Positions 1 through 10,381 of a DNA stretch of 64,000 nucleotides are shown here, piece by piece. Position 1 is the stretch's first letter; each line of letters starts with the position of its first letter. Origin of the DNA: Aphrophora alni (Eukaryota; Arthropoda; Insecta; Hemiptera; Aphrophoridae); contig OY740768.1 of NCBI GenBank assembly GCA_963513935.1, positions 18,785,177 to 18,849,176 of the forward strand, in the 5' to 3' direction. Both the position numbers and the translations under genes were made by a program. The notes under the pieces were generated by a model. The model did no database searches, was not told the DNA's origin, and saw only the letters and a program-made list of their open reading frames with translations.

Positions 1-878
1 AGTGGGCCCCCTTTCATCCAATCAATCGTTGGGGCACATATCCATTCTTTTTAATTCGTACCATCAGGTGCCAATAAGACGGTGCTCCATCTAGTTGTAC
101 AATAAAGTAGGTCTAATCTAAATCTGCTCAAATAATGGGAATAACCAGTTTTTTTTTCGTGTTGAGAAAGGTTTGTCTTGTAATGGTTTCCCTAAAAGAA
201 AATGGGACCATAAACCTTGTTCTTCAAGAGTGTACACAACACACTCACTTTAGAGGAATTGTTTTCATACTCAAGTGTTTAATGTTGGAGTTCCGTTCCC
301 CAAATATGCAAATTGCGACAATTGCCTGAAAATTAAATGTGAAAAGTTGCATTTTTCATCATCTCCAGCATGAATTCACAAAATTCTATTCACATCTGCT
401 TGTTGTTATCATTAAGTGCCTGAACAAACTACAGTCTATATGGTTTTATATTTAGACGTTTTCGTAGCACATGCCAGATAGTGAGTTGCAAGATCGCCAG
501 TTGGTGGTTAGCTCGATTTGTGGACTTTCGAATTCTTCATTTGTTCCTCTGAAATATGTGGTCGTCTTGGACTTTTCCCTCTATTGAAACACCTAGTCCC
601 TTAAAAACTGTCAAAACCATCATAGAATTTTATTCAGAGATGGCGGATTAATGTTGAATCGCCTTAAAAAATTATGCTACACCATAACTACTGAATTTGT
701 TTTCGCAAACTTGAGAACACACAATGCCTTTCATGTGTAACTACGGATCAAAGCACCAACAGCACTCCTGCACCAGTCATTCGAAACTTTCAAACGAAAT
801 GCAACTCATTTCTTGATGGGTCTATTGAGTGGAAAAATTGAGTTATGAAATCAGTTCATACTTTTTGAATAACCCTGT
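1..878 (-). pseudogene. Tc1/mariner-type transposase relic, cut by window edge
   Basis: Read on the minus strand, fragments in several frames match a DDE transposase of the IS630/Tc1/mariner superfamily. There is a helix-turn-helix-like part near 450-600, stretches resembling the first catalytic strand (frame-broken), and near the window start a DGAPSYWHL-like second-Asp motif followed by a degraded form of the family's WIGR..GP block. The outer end at 861-878, read on the minus strand, is CAGGGTTATTCAAAAAG with TA beside it, as expected for the terminal repeat and TA target of this superfamily. Many stops and frameshifts show it is dead. The third catalytic region and the other terminus lie outside the window. 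Confidence 0.72.
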
Positions 879-2667
879 ATATTAAGTTATTAACAGTTTC
901 TATGTATTCATAAATGCACCAGTTGGTAAATAATTAATTCTATGAATAATCTTTGAGGAATTAAAGATTATCTGCACAGTTCCTTGCATAGAGTATAAAG
1001 CTAATGAAGAACACTGATTAAATAATTATAACTCGAGGGAAACTAACTGTAAAACTGTCAAGGTTTAAAATTAATATAGGCAACCCTGCAAGCGGAAGCT
1101 ACGAACAACCAGTATAATTGTCTCATCTCAACTATAATACAAGATCTAAGATGTAAGTCTTGTAATGAAAAGCCTTACTACACGTTTGAAATGGAGTTCA
1201 GTCCTCCTACTTCTTGTGGTTTAAGATAATCAGAAAATTGGATCTGAGAATATTAGTACAGGAAATACTTTAATAATGTAAATGAGAATAAGCTATAGAT
1301 TAGTTGTAATAATAACTAAAAATTAGCAACTAATTTTATTCAATTTCAAATTTTATTACAAAACAACATCATAATTTATAGGGGAAGTAAAACCTCTTTG
1401 CACTGCTAGATGGAACAATTAATTATTAAATACTAAACAGAGTGGCTGGACTATAGTCTAGCTGACAGATTTTAGAGTGTAGTAATGTTGCTAGTTGTAA
1501 AATTTTCCCACATTTTGGTTTTCTCAATTAAAATTATTAGTAAATTTATAAACATTGACTCCAACAATAATCTTAATCTGATCCCAAAGTATAGATTTAA
1601 AAAATATAGGTACATATATTAAATATATAGGTAGGCCTACATGAAATAATAATAATAAACATTTGTGTATATTTAATTTCAAATTGTACAAATTTTAAAG
1701 AGCTAATAAAAACTTGTCAACTTATTGAAATATAACCCTATTTGGCCTTAAATCGTGTTTCAAATCCACAACGCAGCTTATTATTATTATTATTTTGTGT
1801 TCATTTTTGTAATACAAATATAATATAATTTTTTTTAATTTGACACCATATCAATTATGAAGAAAGAAATATTATAGGCCTTCTAGGTCATAGATTAAAA
1901 ACCATATTTTGGAATATATATATGCTCAATTTAAAATAACTTCCAGAGAAGAATATTCAAAGCTCCAGTCTAGGTCGGGGGTATTACATTCCTTTTCAGA
2001 CACCCTGATAAGATCCACATATCTGTTTCTAGATGTAAGACAAAAGTACCCCCATAATAGTAATAGAGCTCCCTCCATGAGATAGATTACAGTCTAATGT
2101 GTCTTAAAAGACCCAACAATTTCAATTTGTGCAACATTGAGTAGATTTGGACACAAAAAGGGGGTAACGTTTTTTATATTCATTATGCAAGTTGTGCACT
2201 ACAAATTTCAATTTCCAAATTATTATTTTTATTTTTATAAGTGTATTCAAAGCATATTATAGACTGAAATGACTAAATTGATGTTCAATGCCAAGATTTG
2301 TCCTTCTATGAATCTCAAATTAGGCTAGGTAAAGCTGACTCTGGCAATCGAGAGCAGTCAATTTTAACGAACTCTAGTCAACATTTAGATCTGATCGCAT
2401 GGGTCGAAGGAAAAATTATAGACATGAATAAAAAACATATGATTAATAATAATAGCCAACATTAAGATACTGACAACATAACACAATATTAATAACACAA
2501 TATTTAATAACGCAATATTAATAAAACTATTAATATACACAAGAATATATGGCTGGGTTACCAAAATAACGAACCAATAAGCAATCCGTGCATATTTGCG
2601 TCTCTCTGCTGTACTGATGCCGCTAGGACTATATCCTCAACTTTATAGGGTATGTATTAGAACTATA
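879..2667. other. AT-rich stretch without a recognised gene
   Basis: About 1.8 kb with no long open frame, no convincing exon and no repeat I can name. Short TAGGCCTA-like words recur here, as they do across the whole window. Confidence 0.5.
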
Positions 2668-2953
2668 CTGGGTGTTCAAAAAGTCTGAAAACCCCTTAAT
2701 ATTAATTTTATTAATAAACGCAGAACAATGAAACTCTAGGATTACGTCCTCACTGTAGTTACTGACTTTTTGGTCATATTAATTGTCTTTTTTCGCTTTG
2801 GGGGGACGTCCTGCGGAGGAAGTCTAAAAAATGTTAAATTTAAGCATAGGTCGAATTATACCTCATTTTAAAGGTCTTTGTTAAAGGAACACATTGCCGC
2901 AATCCCAACAGAAAAAGGACCATTCGTTTGGAAATGGCAGCCTCTCAAAGTTT
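2668..2953 (+). repeat. Left long terminal inverted repeat of the mariner element
   Basis: Aligns over its full length, with only scattered mismatches, to the reverse complement of 4486-4776. Confidence 0.88.
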
Positions 2954-3155
2954 ATTTGATTTTAATGCAAATGCAATGGCAAATAACATTCTTGGCAAAA
3001 CTAATTACTTGCTAATTCAAATTATTGATAGCCACTGACCCTCTGACCTTATCTCTCGTACATGTTAAGCTATGCACCCTGACTGGTTCATTAGTTGACC
3101 ACGTATTACATTAGTTTGTGATATTCATTTTTAGTAAGCTTTACATTAGATTACA

Positions 3156-4206
3156 ATGTCACTTAGTGAGACAGAGCGAATAACCATTCTGATGATGAGG
3201 GGTTATGGGGATAGAACTCGTTCATATGAGGAGGTAAGCCACTTGTTCAATGAAACTTGCTCCAATTGACCACCTATTCAAAAATCGACAGTGTTGATGA
3301 CTGTACAGCACTTTAGAGAAACCGGTTCTGTAACAGATCGGTCAAGATCCGGACGGCCAAAATCAGCAACCCATGAAGAAATGGCCCTTGAAACACTTCA
3401 GTGTTTCGTGGAAAATCCGCACACCTCTATTAGAATATCAGCACAGTATGTAGGTGTTAGTACAGGTTCCATCCATAAAATACTTCACGAAAACAAATTT
3501 CATCCATTTAAGATACAACTTCACCAAGAACTGAAGATGACCCAGACCGGAGGCTGCAATACTGTGAAATTATAATGCATAAATGTATTTTCGATGAAAA
3601 CTTGGCATAACTTGTTTTGTTTTATGAAGAGGCAAGTTTCTGTCTGAATGGTACTGTGAATCAACGTAATTCACGTTACTGGTCTCAAGAAAACCCGGTG
3701 GATAGCAGAATCATCCACAAAAAGTAAATGTTTGGGCAGGATTGCTTGGTATTCGTGTTGTGGGTCCGTATTTCATAGAAGGGAACTTAAATGCCACCAC
3801 CTACGTTGAATTACTGGAAACTAGTGTGTTACCACATATAAGGGAATTACTGGGCCCTCAGTTTGAGGTTATCTGGTTCCAGCAAGATGGGACCCCTCCT
3901 CATTTTGGTTTGCGGTCAGAGAACTGTTAGATGACATCTTTGAGGACAGATGGATTGGTAGAAGGGGTACAACTGAGTGGCCACCAAGATCCCCTGACCT
4001 TTCACCTTTAGATTATTTTTTGGGGGCATTCTGAAGGGTAACATTTATAAAACTAAGCCGGCCAACATTGAAGCTCTAAAGGAACTAATAGTAGAAAGGC
4101 ACACAATATTACAGCAGATATGATTAATCATGTCATGATTGGGTACTACCAGTGCATGGCACATTGCCAAGCTACACAAGGACACCACTTCGAGCACCTT
4201 CTTTAA
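3156..4206 (+). pseudogene. Tc1/mariner transposase, broken by stops and frameshifts
   Basis: The ATG at 3156 opens a frame starting MSLSETERITILMMRGYG. It meets an in-frame TGA at 3267 and then continues through a helix-turn-helix part with the basic linker DRSRSGRPKSAT. Shifts follow at about 3540-3600 and near 3912. Visible catalytic blocks are a degraded first block (LYEEASF where LFSDEASF-like is expected, so the first Asp is lost), the second Asp in WFQQDGTPPHF, and SPDLSPLDYF with the third Asp, about 36 residues after the second when the shift is bridged. The C-terminal QGHHFEHLL and stop end at 4206. It lies centrally between the two inverted ends. It cannot make active enzyme as read. 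Confidence 0.85.
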
Positions 4207-4485
4207 TACCTTCCAAGGTTTGTTTATTTTTTTTATAATTATTGTCTTGCAAAGTAATTTAAACATAAACAACTGACATACTGTCTGTTCAATTTTATTA
4301 ATAATGATAATTGTCCCCAATTACATCTGTGCACTCCTAACGTTTTTAAACAATTAAATCGACCATTACTGATATTTCCTATCCCTCCACACTCCAGCTG
4401 TGAAATTCTCATAGCTAAAACACTAACATAACCAACACGTTGAGTATTCACTTCTGCCTCTTAATCTCCGCAACGTAAAGTTAAC

Positions 4486-4776
4486 AAACTTTAAGAGGTT
4501 GCCATTTCCAAACGAATGGTCCTTTTTCATTCGGGATTGCGGCAATGTGTTCCTCTAACAAAGACCTTTAAAATGAGGTATAATTCGACCTATGCTTACA
4601 TTTAGGATTTTTTAGACTTCCTCCACAGGACGTCCCTCCAAAGAGAAAAAAGACAGTTAAAATGACCAAAAAGTCAGTAGCCCAACTACAGTGATGACGT
4701 AATCCTAGAGTTTCATTGTTCTGCGTTTATTAATAAAATTAATATTAAGGGGTTTCCAGACTTTTTGAACACCCGG
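4486..4776 (-). repeat. Right long terminal inverted repeat of the mariner element
   Basis: Mirror copy of 2668-2953. The similarity stops near AAACTTTAAGAGG on the inner side. Confidence 0.88.
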
Positions 4777-4849
4777 TAGTTCCTTGCAATCATTCTATAA
4801 ACTAAAATAAATCCTTAATTCAACAGCCCTAGCCCTGTTTTTCAATGAG

Positions 4850-5684
4850 TGATGTGTGGCGAGCACATAGGAGTTTGCTCACTTCGGAATTCCTCAGGGT
4901 TCGGTGCTCTCCGGTCCATTATTTTTAATATATGTTAACACGTTTTGTAATGGTGCATTTAAGTGTGGGTTAGTAGCATTTGCCGATGACACGGCTTTAT
5001 TCTATAAAGCGGACACTGTGGAACAATTGCGAACTTACATGCAATGTGACATTTATGTGCAATGTGTTGGTGGTTTACAAGAAATTACATGGTAATGAAC
5101 CCAAAATCGAAATATATTATTTTTAGTATTACAAAAAGTATACAATTTTCTGTTCCATTAAAGTACCATGAGATAAATTGTAATATGATTTATTACACAT
5201 GTCCCGCGATTGAACAAGTTCAAGAAATTCAATATTTAGGACTGTTTGTCGACTCCAAGCTTACTTGGAAGAAACACACAACCTATCTTAAAAATAAATT
5301 AATAAAATATATCAGGCTATTTTATATGCTCAGATATGTATGCAACGTGAAAGTATTGAACATGATCTATTTTTCACTGGTTAGTTCTAAGTTAGAATAT
5401 GGTCTTGCAATTTGGGGAGGGACTTATGATACAACACTAAAACCAATAATTATGCTGCAGAAGATCTTTGTTCGTATCCTATCGCATTTAAACCCAACAC
5501 AGAACATAGTGCACCTCTTTTCAAAAAAAAAAAAACCCAGACAGGTTTTATTACCTCGGGGTTTCTTGTCTATTTGGAGAAGGTAAATTCTTTGTTTTAG
5601 TTTAAAAAATGTTTAGCCTAATTTCATTTGTAAAAATTTATTTATATGTTTGTTGATAAGAGGCAATAAAATTCAATCAATCAA
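4850..5684 (+). pseudogene. Non-LTR retrotransposon reverse-transcriptase relic, 3' end
   Basis: The plus strand shows the reverse-transcriptase palm motifs GIPQGSVL (about 4890) and FADDTALF (about 4978), then after a frameshift the thumb and connection part with YLGLFVDSKLTWKKH and LEYGLAIWGG. These blocks in this order are typical of jockey/CR1-like non-LTR elements. Upstream endonuclease and RT fingers are missing, so it is 5' truncated. Frames break near 5060-5095 and after 5520. The unit ends in ...GCAATAAAATTCAATCAATC near 5684, a plausible 3' tail. It begins less than 100 bp beyond the mariner right end. Confidence 0.82.
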
Positions 5685-8244
5685 GTTCTCCTCGTGATCT
5701 ACCTAAAGTAACCAGGATTTGCTACTAATCGTAGCTCCTCTCAAAAGGTTAATACTTAAACAGAGCTCAAACACAAGGCGTAAATTCGAGCCATTATACC
5801 AACCAGAGGCTAGCAATAATTTTATAATCTAGTCATATACTGTAACGGGTTCAGCGAAAGACGACACCTTTCAACTCCAACATTACAACACAAAGTACCC
5901 TTATTAAACTATAGCATTGATACACTTTATGATGGTTGCATTACTTATCAACTTAATATTTATAGAAATGTAAACTATTTCCATTTATAAACTTAATCAG
6001 TTCTCACGTCCAATATTGAAGAATCATTATAGTATACTATATTATAACGATCTCAAACGATCACAATGGATAAATAATTAATTAGGCCTAATATCAAATA
6101 TTAAAATAATAATAATCAATCAAAAGTTAACATTGATAAATAATTGTGTAAATGTGTAAATTGAAACAGAACACATGTGGACAAGCAAATCTTACCGAAA
6201 GAGCAGCTGCAAGGTTAAGTTTCGAAAATAACTGTACAAATTGACAAACGTGACAAGGACAAGGGAAAGAAGACATTCTGTTTTACTTAAGAGAAGAAAG
6301 TTCGCCGACACAAATAAAAATTTAGTAGAAAACATAACGGAGTTTTGCTATTCAACGCAGCTGCGTGTTGTAAAAAATGGGAACCAAGAAAAAATGAGAA
6401 AGCGAATTCCTAACGGTATCTCCGAGGGTGAAGCCAGCACGTGTAAGAAAAAACCAACGATTTTTAGAAAGTTAGAGGTCCAATCAGGAGAGGCCTGAGT
6501 TTTAAAAAAATGAGATTTAACCAATAAGCGAAGAGGACGCTACACTTGAATTTCGGGAGAGGTGAAATCCAGAGTAAGGAGAGTCAGTCTAAAACTGGGG
6601 TTAAGAGCGTGTAGGTCTTAGCTTACAGCTAGGAATCAGAGTAGGAGGTGTTAAGTGTTAAGAATTAACCTGAGGGTTTAATTCTAAGTCATTGGTTAAT
6701 TTAAAGGCAGAGCGACACAAAATTTAGTAGTTTCTTTTGAAGTTTTGTTAGAATCATAAATTAAATAGAGTCAAAGAGTTTAAATTTCATAAAAGAAGAG
6801 GAGAGATCATCGCGTCGAAGTCCATAGTAGTCGAGAACGAGTAAGGAGACTAAACAGAGTTAGCGGAGTATCACCAGAGATTCACCACCAGTCAATGAAC
6901 CAGTGTTAGCAGCATCCGACTTCCCAGGCTAAGGATACATTGTGTTGTTGTGCATAGTTAGTGATTTGTGTTGTGTAAAAGTGCCAAAATTATAGCGGAC
7001 GAGGAGAATTGTTGATAAGTACAAAATTTCATAATAAATAATCATTAGAGTTAGTATTTCACTTTAATTGAGTCATTAAAAGTTCCCATGCCCGAGATCA
7101 GAGTCAAGTTTTTTTGTATAATTAATTTAAAAGTAAAGTAATTGAGCTAGCCGGCAAAATAAAGTAAATTTGGAAATATCAGTTAATTAAAGAAATTTGT
7201 CTTGTTTTTTGTTATAAAATTGATAAAGTTAATAAGAACATTTTGGACAAGATTTGTTGAACATTTTGTAGAGTTTTGATTTTATGTAAATTGAATAATC
7301 AATTGTAGATTTTAAATTTGTAATCAATAATATTGTGTATTAGAGTAAATTAGTTTTAAAGAATGCAAGTGTGAGAGAATGAAGTAGCCTTAAGATATTT
7401 CAATGAATAGATAAATTGAATTGATACTGTTGTTATAAATAATTGTTTTTTGCTAATAAATCCTGAAGTTAGTTAAAGGATAAAAACTTGTTTTGTTGAA
7501 CTAATTTACTTAAACCATCATAGTTTCAAGATAATAAATTAAAAGTAAAATTTTAGAGTTAATCAAAATAAAAATTATATAACAAACTTTCTGTTATGCT
7601 ATATTTGGTCGCACAACGTGTGGCAAGATAAACTATATATCAAAAGCTTGTCATTGTTATAATATATTGTTAACTGCAGTTTAATAGGCCCTAATTTATA
7701 TTAAGTTATCTAATTTGAAGTATTTATTAAAGTACTTTACTGAAGTAGGCCTACTATCTTAAATGTTCTTGTTATTGTAAAATTGATAACAGGAAGTAAT
7801 TTTACTAAAAAATATATTTAACCTAGCAATTAGCCAAAATCACATAATATTCAGACAACAGAAAGTACAATAAAAAGATAAAGTTAGGTAGGCTAGGTAA
7901 TGTAAAAAAAAAACAATAACAACCTCAATTACAATAGCCTATATGAGAGTTAGTTTAATCTTATTAGGTTAGACAGCTCAAAGTAGGAGCTATTCATTAT
8001 AATATACATAAGGTAATGCTAATTATGAAATTCCTAAATAGTTAATTGTGTTTAGGTTAGATCTTATCAGTGGTATATTATCAGAGATATTGTTATCTGT
8101 AAAATCTATTAGGCTATCTAGAAAATGTATTAGAACAAATACGAGGCTTACCATATTTAAATAATAACCAGCATGGAGTTTATAAGCTGTTGTAATAAGA
8201 AAATAATTGAATTTAATGAATTTTATACTAACGGCAACCTAGCT
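5685..8244. other. Non-coding, LTR-like material at about 6540-7170
   Basis: No convincing gene. A relatively GC-richer purine-rich tract at 6540-7010 is followed by CATGCCCGAGATC (7087), a word also found near the 3' end of the repeat at 23438-24190, and by CTAGCCGGCAAAA at about 7147. This suggests a decayed LTR-type repeat, but no second LTR or protein domain is visible. An 85-codon basic open frame at 6241-6498 resembles no family I recognise. Confidence 0.35.
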
Positions 8245-8562
8245 ATTGAAAATGTATCAGGCCAAAACTTCCCTACCGTCTTGTTCAGCAGGATGGAGTT
8301 CCTCCTCACTACGGAATGCGGCAGTACTTAAATGAAATGTTCCCTCAAATATGTATTGGGCGAAGACGAAGAGTAGAATGGGACCCAAGATCACCTGATT
8401 TGTCACCACTTGACTATTTCTTTTGGGAACATTTGAAAAATAATGTTTACGAAACAAAGCCTCATTTCTGAAGAATCGATACACAACGCTGTATCAGCTT
8501 TCTACACTCATATTGCACACTGTCAGACTATGGGAGGAAAACATTTTAAACATTTATTATAA
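8245..8562 (+). pseudogene. C-terminal piece of a Tc1/mariner transposase
   Basis: The plus strand reads LVQQDGVPPHYGMRQYL (second catalytic Asp), then RSPDLSPLDYFFWEHL with the third Asp 35 residues after the second, then after a frameshift near 8470 ...CQTMGGKHFKHLL and stop at 8562. The same blocks occur in the 2668-4776 element, but the sequences differ clearly, so this is a different, older lineage. No inverted ends were found around it. Confidence 0.8.
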
Positions 8563-9650
8563 CCTTGTATTTACTTTGGATAGTAGATTCCCAAGACTTC
8601 ATTTAAAAATATGTAAGTTGTTTTAATTTGTAGGCCTACTGTATTTTTTTCAATTGATAGACTTATGCTATTGGTATTTAAATGATTTTATTTAATACTT
8701 TTTACAACCATTTCCAGTTCGCTAATAATATACAAACTTACTCTATCTTTAAACAAACTTAACTTATCTAGCTTGTAGTGTGTTAAAACATAAAAAGATC
8801 CTGACAACTCAAGTCCAATGTTTTGAAAATTTGACCAATCACCATTTTTGATATGGTGGTCTTTTAGAGATAAAACTTGTAGTTCCCTACTCACATAAAA
8901 ATGGACTTCAAAATGATGCGACACTCAACATAGGCTTCCATAAGAAATGTTTACGGCATCCTCCACGGGCCGTCTCCTCGTGTTGAATAAAATTACATTA
9001 AACACCAAAAGATGAGTAAAAACGTTGTATAACCATATTACTAAATCTCAATTTTTTGTCTGTACCCATTCAAAAGATTAAAAGGAGGTGCCATTTTTTT
9101 AACACGTATAAAAATTGACTAATACGTAGTGATCTGCTTACCCAACAACTACATAATAAAGCTTGATGGTATACTAAGCCAGTATCCAACACATACTAGT
9201 ATTTATAAGGTTTAATTGAAGGCTTTAGTTACACCTATGTTGCCAGCTATCATGAGTACATTAACCTTACTGTAACCAAATGAGTAGCAACAACTAGATT
9301 GATGTTTTCCAAAATATTCATAAAAGTCTACTCGAAGGAAATATTTTGTGTCATAAGACGATAAAGGGCAATTAGTTTCTAAAAATTGGAGGTTGCGCTA
9401 TAAAAATCATCAAATAGGCTATTGCTAGTCTAGTTACAATTAAATTTTTGTTGCAGCCTAAGATTAAACTGAATAAAGAAAGCAGCTAGGTCATTGTTTA
9501 CAAAGAAAGTTACAGGTATTTTTGGTGATTTTAAAATAAAATCATATTCTACATACCTTATTTCTTAAAAATGAAATAACTTTTCAACATGAACTAACTT
9601 TTTCACCAAAAAATCACAATTTCAAAACTACAGAATTGAATGTATTTATA
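8563..9650. other. No recognised feature
   Basis: AT-rich. The minus strand has a 78-codon open frame at 8688-8924 with a good internal GTAAGT donor, but its only plausible acceptor is out of phase with the exon at 10264-10381, so I do not call it. Confidence 0.4.
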
Positions 9651-9713
9651 GATCACCGAAGTCAAGCAACATTGCGCGTGGTTAGTACTTGCATGGGTGA
9701 ATGCTTGGGAAAT
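9651..9713 (+). pseudogene. 5S rRNA 3'-half-like copy
   Basis: The segment starts GATCACCGAAGTCAAGCAAC and continues with GTGGTTAGTACTTG and CATGGGTGAATGCTTGGGAA. This is the central-to-3' part of animal 5S rRNA, including the region of the internal RNA polymerase III promoter. The 5' half is absent and there are several changes from a normal gene (for example CATGGGTGAATG for GATGGGTGACCG), so it is a partial copy: a retropseudogene or the head of a 5S-derived SINE. Confidence 0.75.
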
Positions 9714-10263
9714 AACGAACAATTTCTTTTTTTTAACAATTTACACGTAGGTCAGGTAAGGTGGCTATATTTATATTGAATTATCACCACATTGAAAACT
9801 TATTTTATTATGAAGAAATGAGGTATTATATAGATTATGAATTTTTTTAAATCGCCAAAAATATCGGTAAGTTTCTTTGCAAACAATTACCAGAAGCTAT
9901 TAATAGACTCTTTAATTAGGTAGACAAAGTCAAACTTTCTTCATTTATATTTTAATAACATTGTTTTTACATCTAAAAATACAATAGTGGATTAAGTATT
10001 TTGCTTAGGATAAACAATTTTTTAGTTTTGACTTAGCTAGGCCTAAGTCTATTATTTTTATTAAAAATTTTTTTTTTTTAACTTTCAACAAAAATATTAC
10101 GATTAGACAAATACAAGCTAAAATATTGAAGTGCATAGTCTAACGTATTTATTATTTTTAAATCCACATATAGGCTACTTGCTAGGAGCAAGGATAGTTG
10201 CAAAGCGGCATGCAACATGCAAATAACAGATATAACAAATTGTAGGCCTAATCTAGTATTTAC
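9714..10263. other. No recognised feature
   Basis: AT-rich. It would be intron if the exon at 10264-10381 is real, but no phase-compatible second exon was found. Confidence 0.35.
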
Positions 10264-10381
10264 CATTTAGATGTTCTTCAAATTGATTACTCGAACTGTC
10301 CCCGTCACAAGCATCATCATTCCCGTAATCTGACACTGAACATAAATGCATCTCATGAGCTAACACTACCGAATCATCCAT
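10264..10381 (-). CDS. Possible first coding exon of an unrecognised gene
   Basis: On the minus strand an ATG at 10381 opens 39 codons plus one base, beginning MDDSVVLAHEMHLCSVSDYG and rich in Asp and Ser. It runs straight into a donor GGTAAATAC at 10263. Preferred-looking codons and a non-repetitive acidic composition fit a protein N-terminus. The sequence upstream (10382-10700) contains two similar words around AGATTCCGC and is a little richer in CpG, which would suit a promoter. No downstream exon with matching phase was found, so this may be spurious. Confidence 0.35.

Larger units (their letters stand above)
2668..4776 (+). mobile_element. Complete but dead Tc1/mariner element with long inverted ends
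   Basis: A 2.1 kb unit is bounded by near-identical inverted termini (CTGGGTGTTCAAAAAGTCTG at left; the reverse complement of the right end starts CCGGGTGTTC) and flanked on both sides by TA (2666-2667 and 4777-4778), the normal target duplication for this superfamily. The inverted ends run about 286-291 bp, far longer than the ~30 bp of classical mariner. A single broken transposase frame lies inside in the plus direction. High arm identity suggests fairly recent activity, although the transposase is now broken. Confidence 0.9.

Noticed and set aside
6241..6498. Basic 85-codon open frame
   Set aside because: Starts with TTG rather than ATG, has no recognisable family, and lies beside LTR-like repeat sequence.
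8688..8924. Minus-strand 78-codon frame with a GTAAGT donor as second exon of the gene starting at 10381
   Set aside because: Its only suitable acceptor (at 8887) leaves a phase that does not match the one base left by the 10264-10381 exon.
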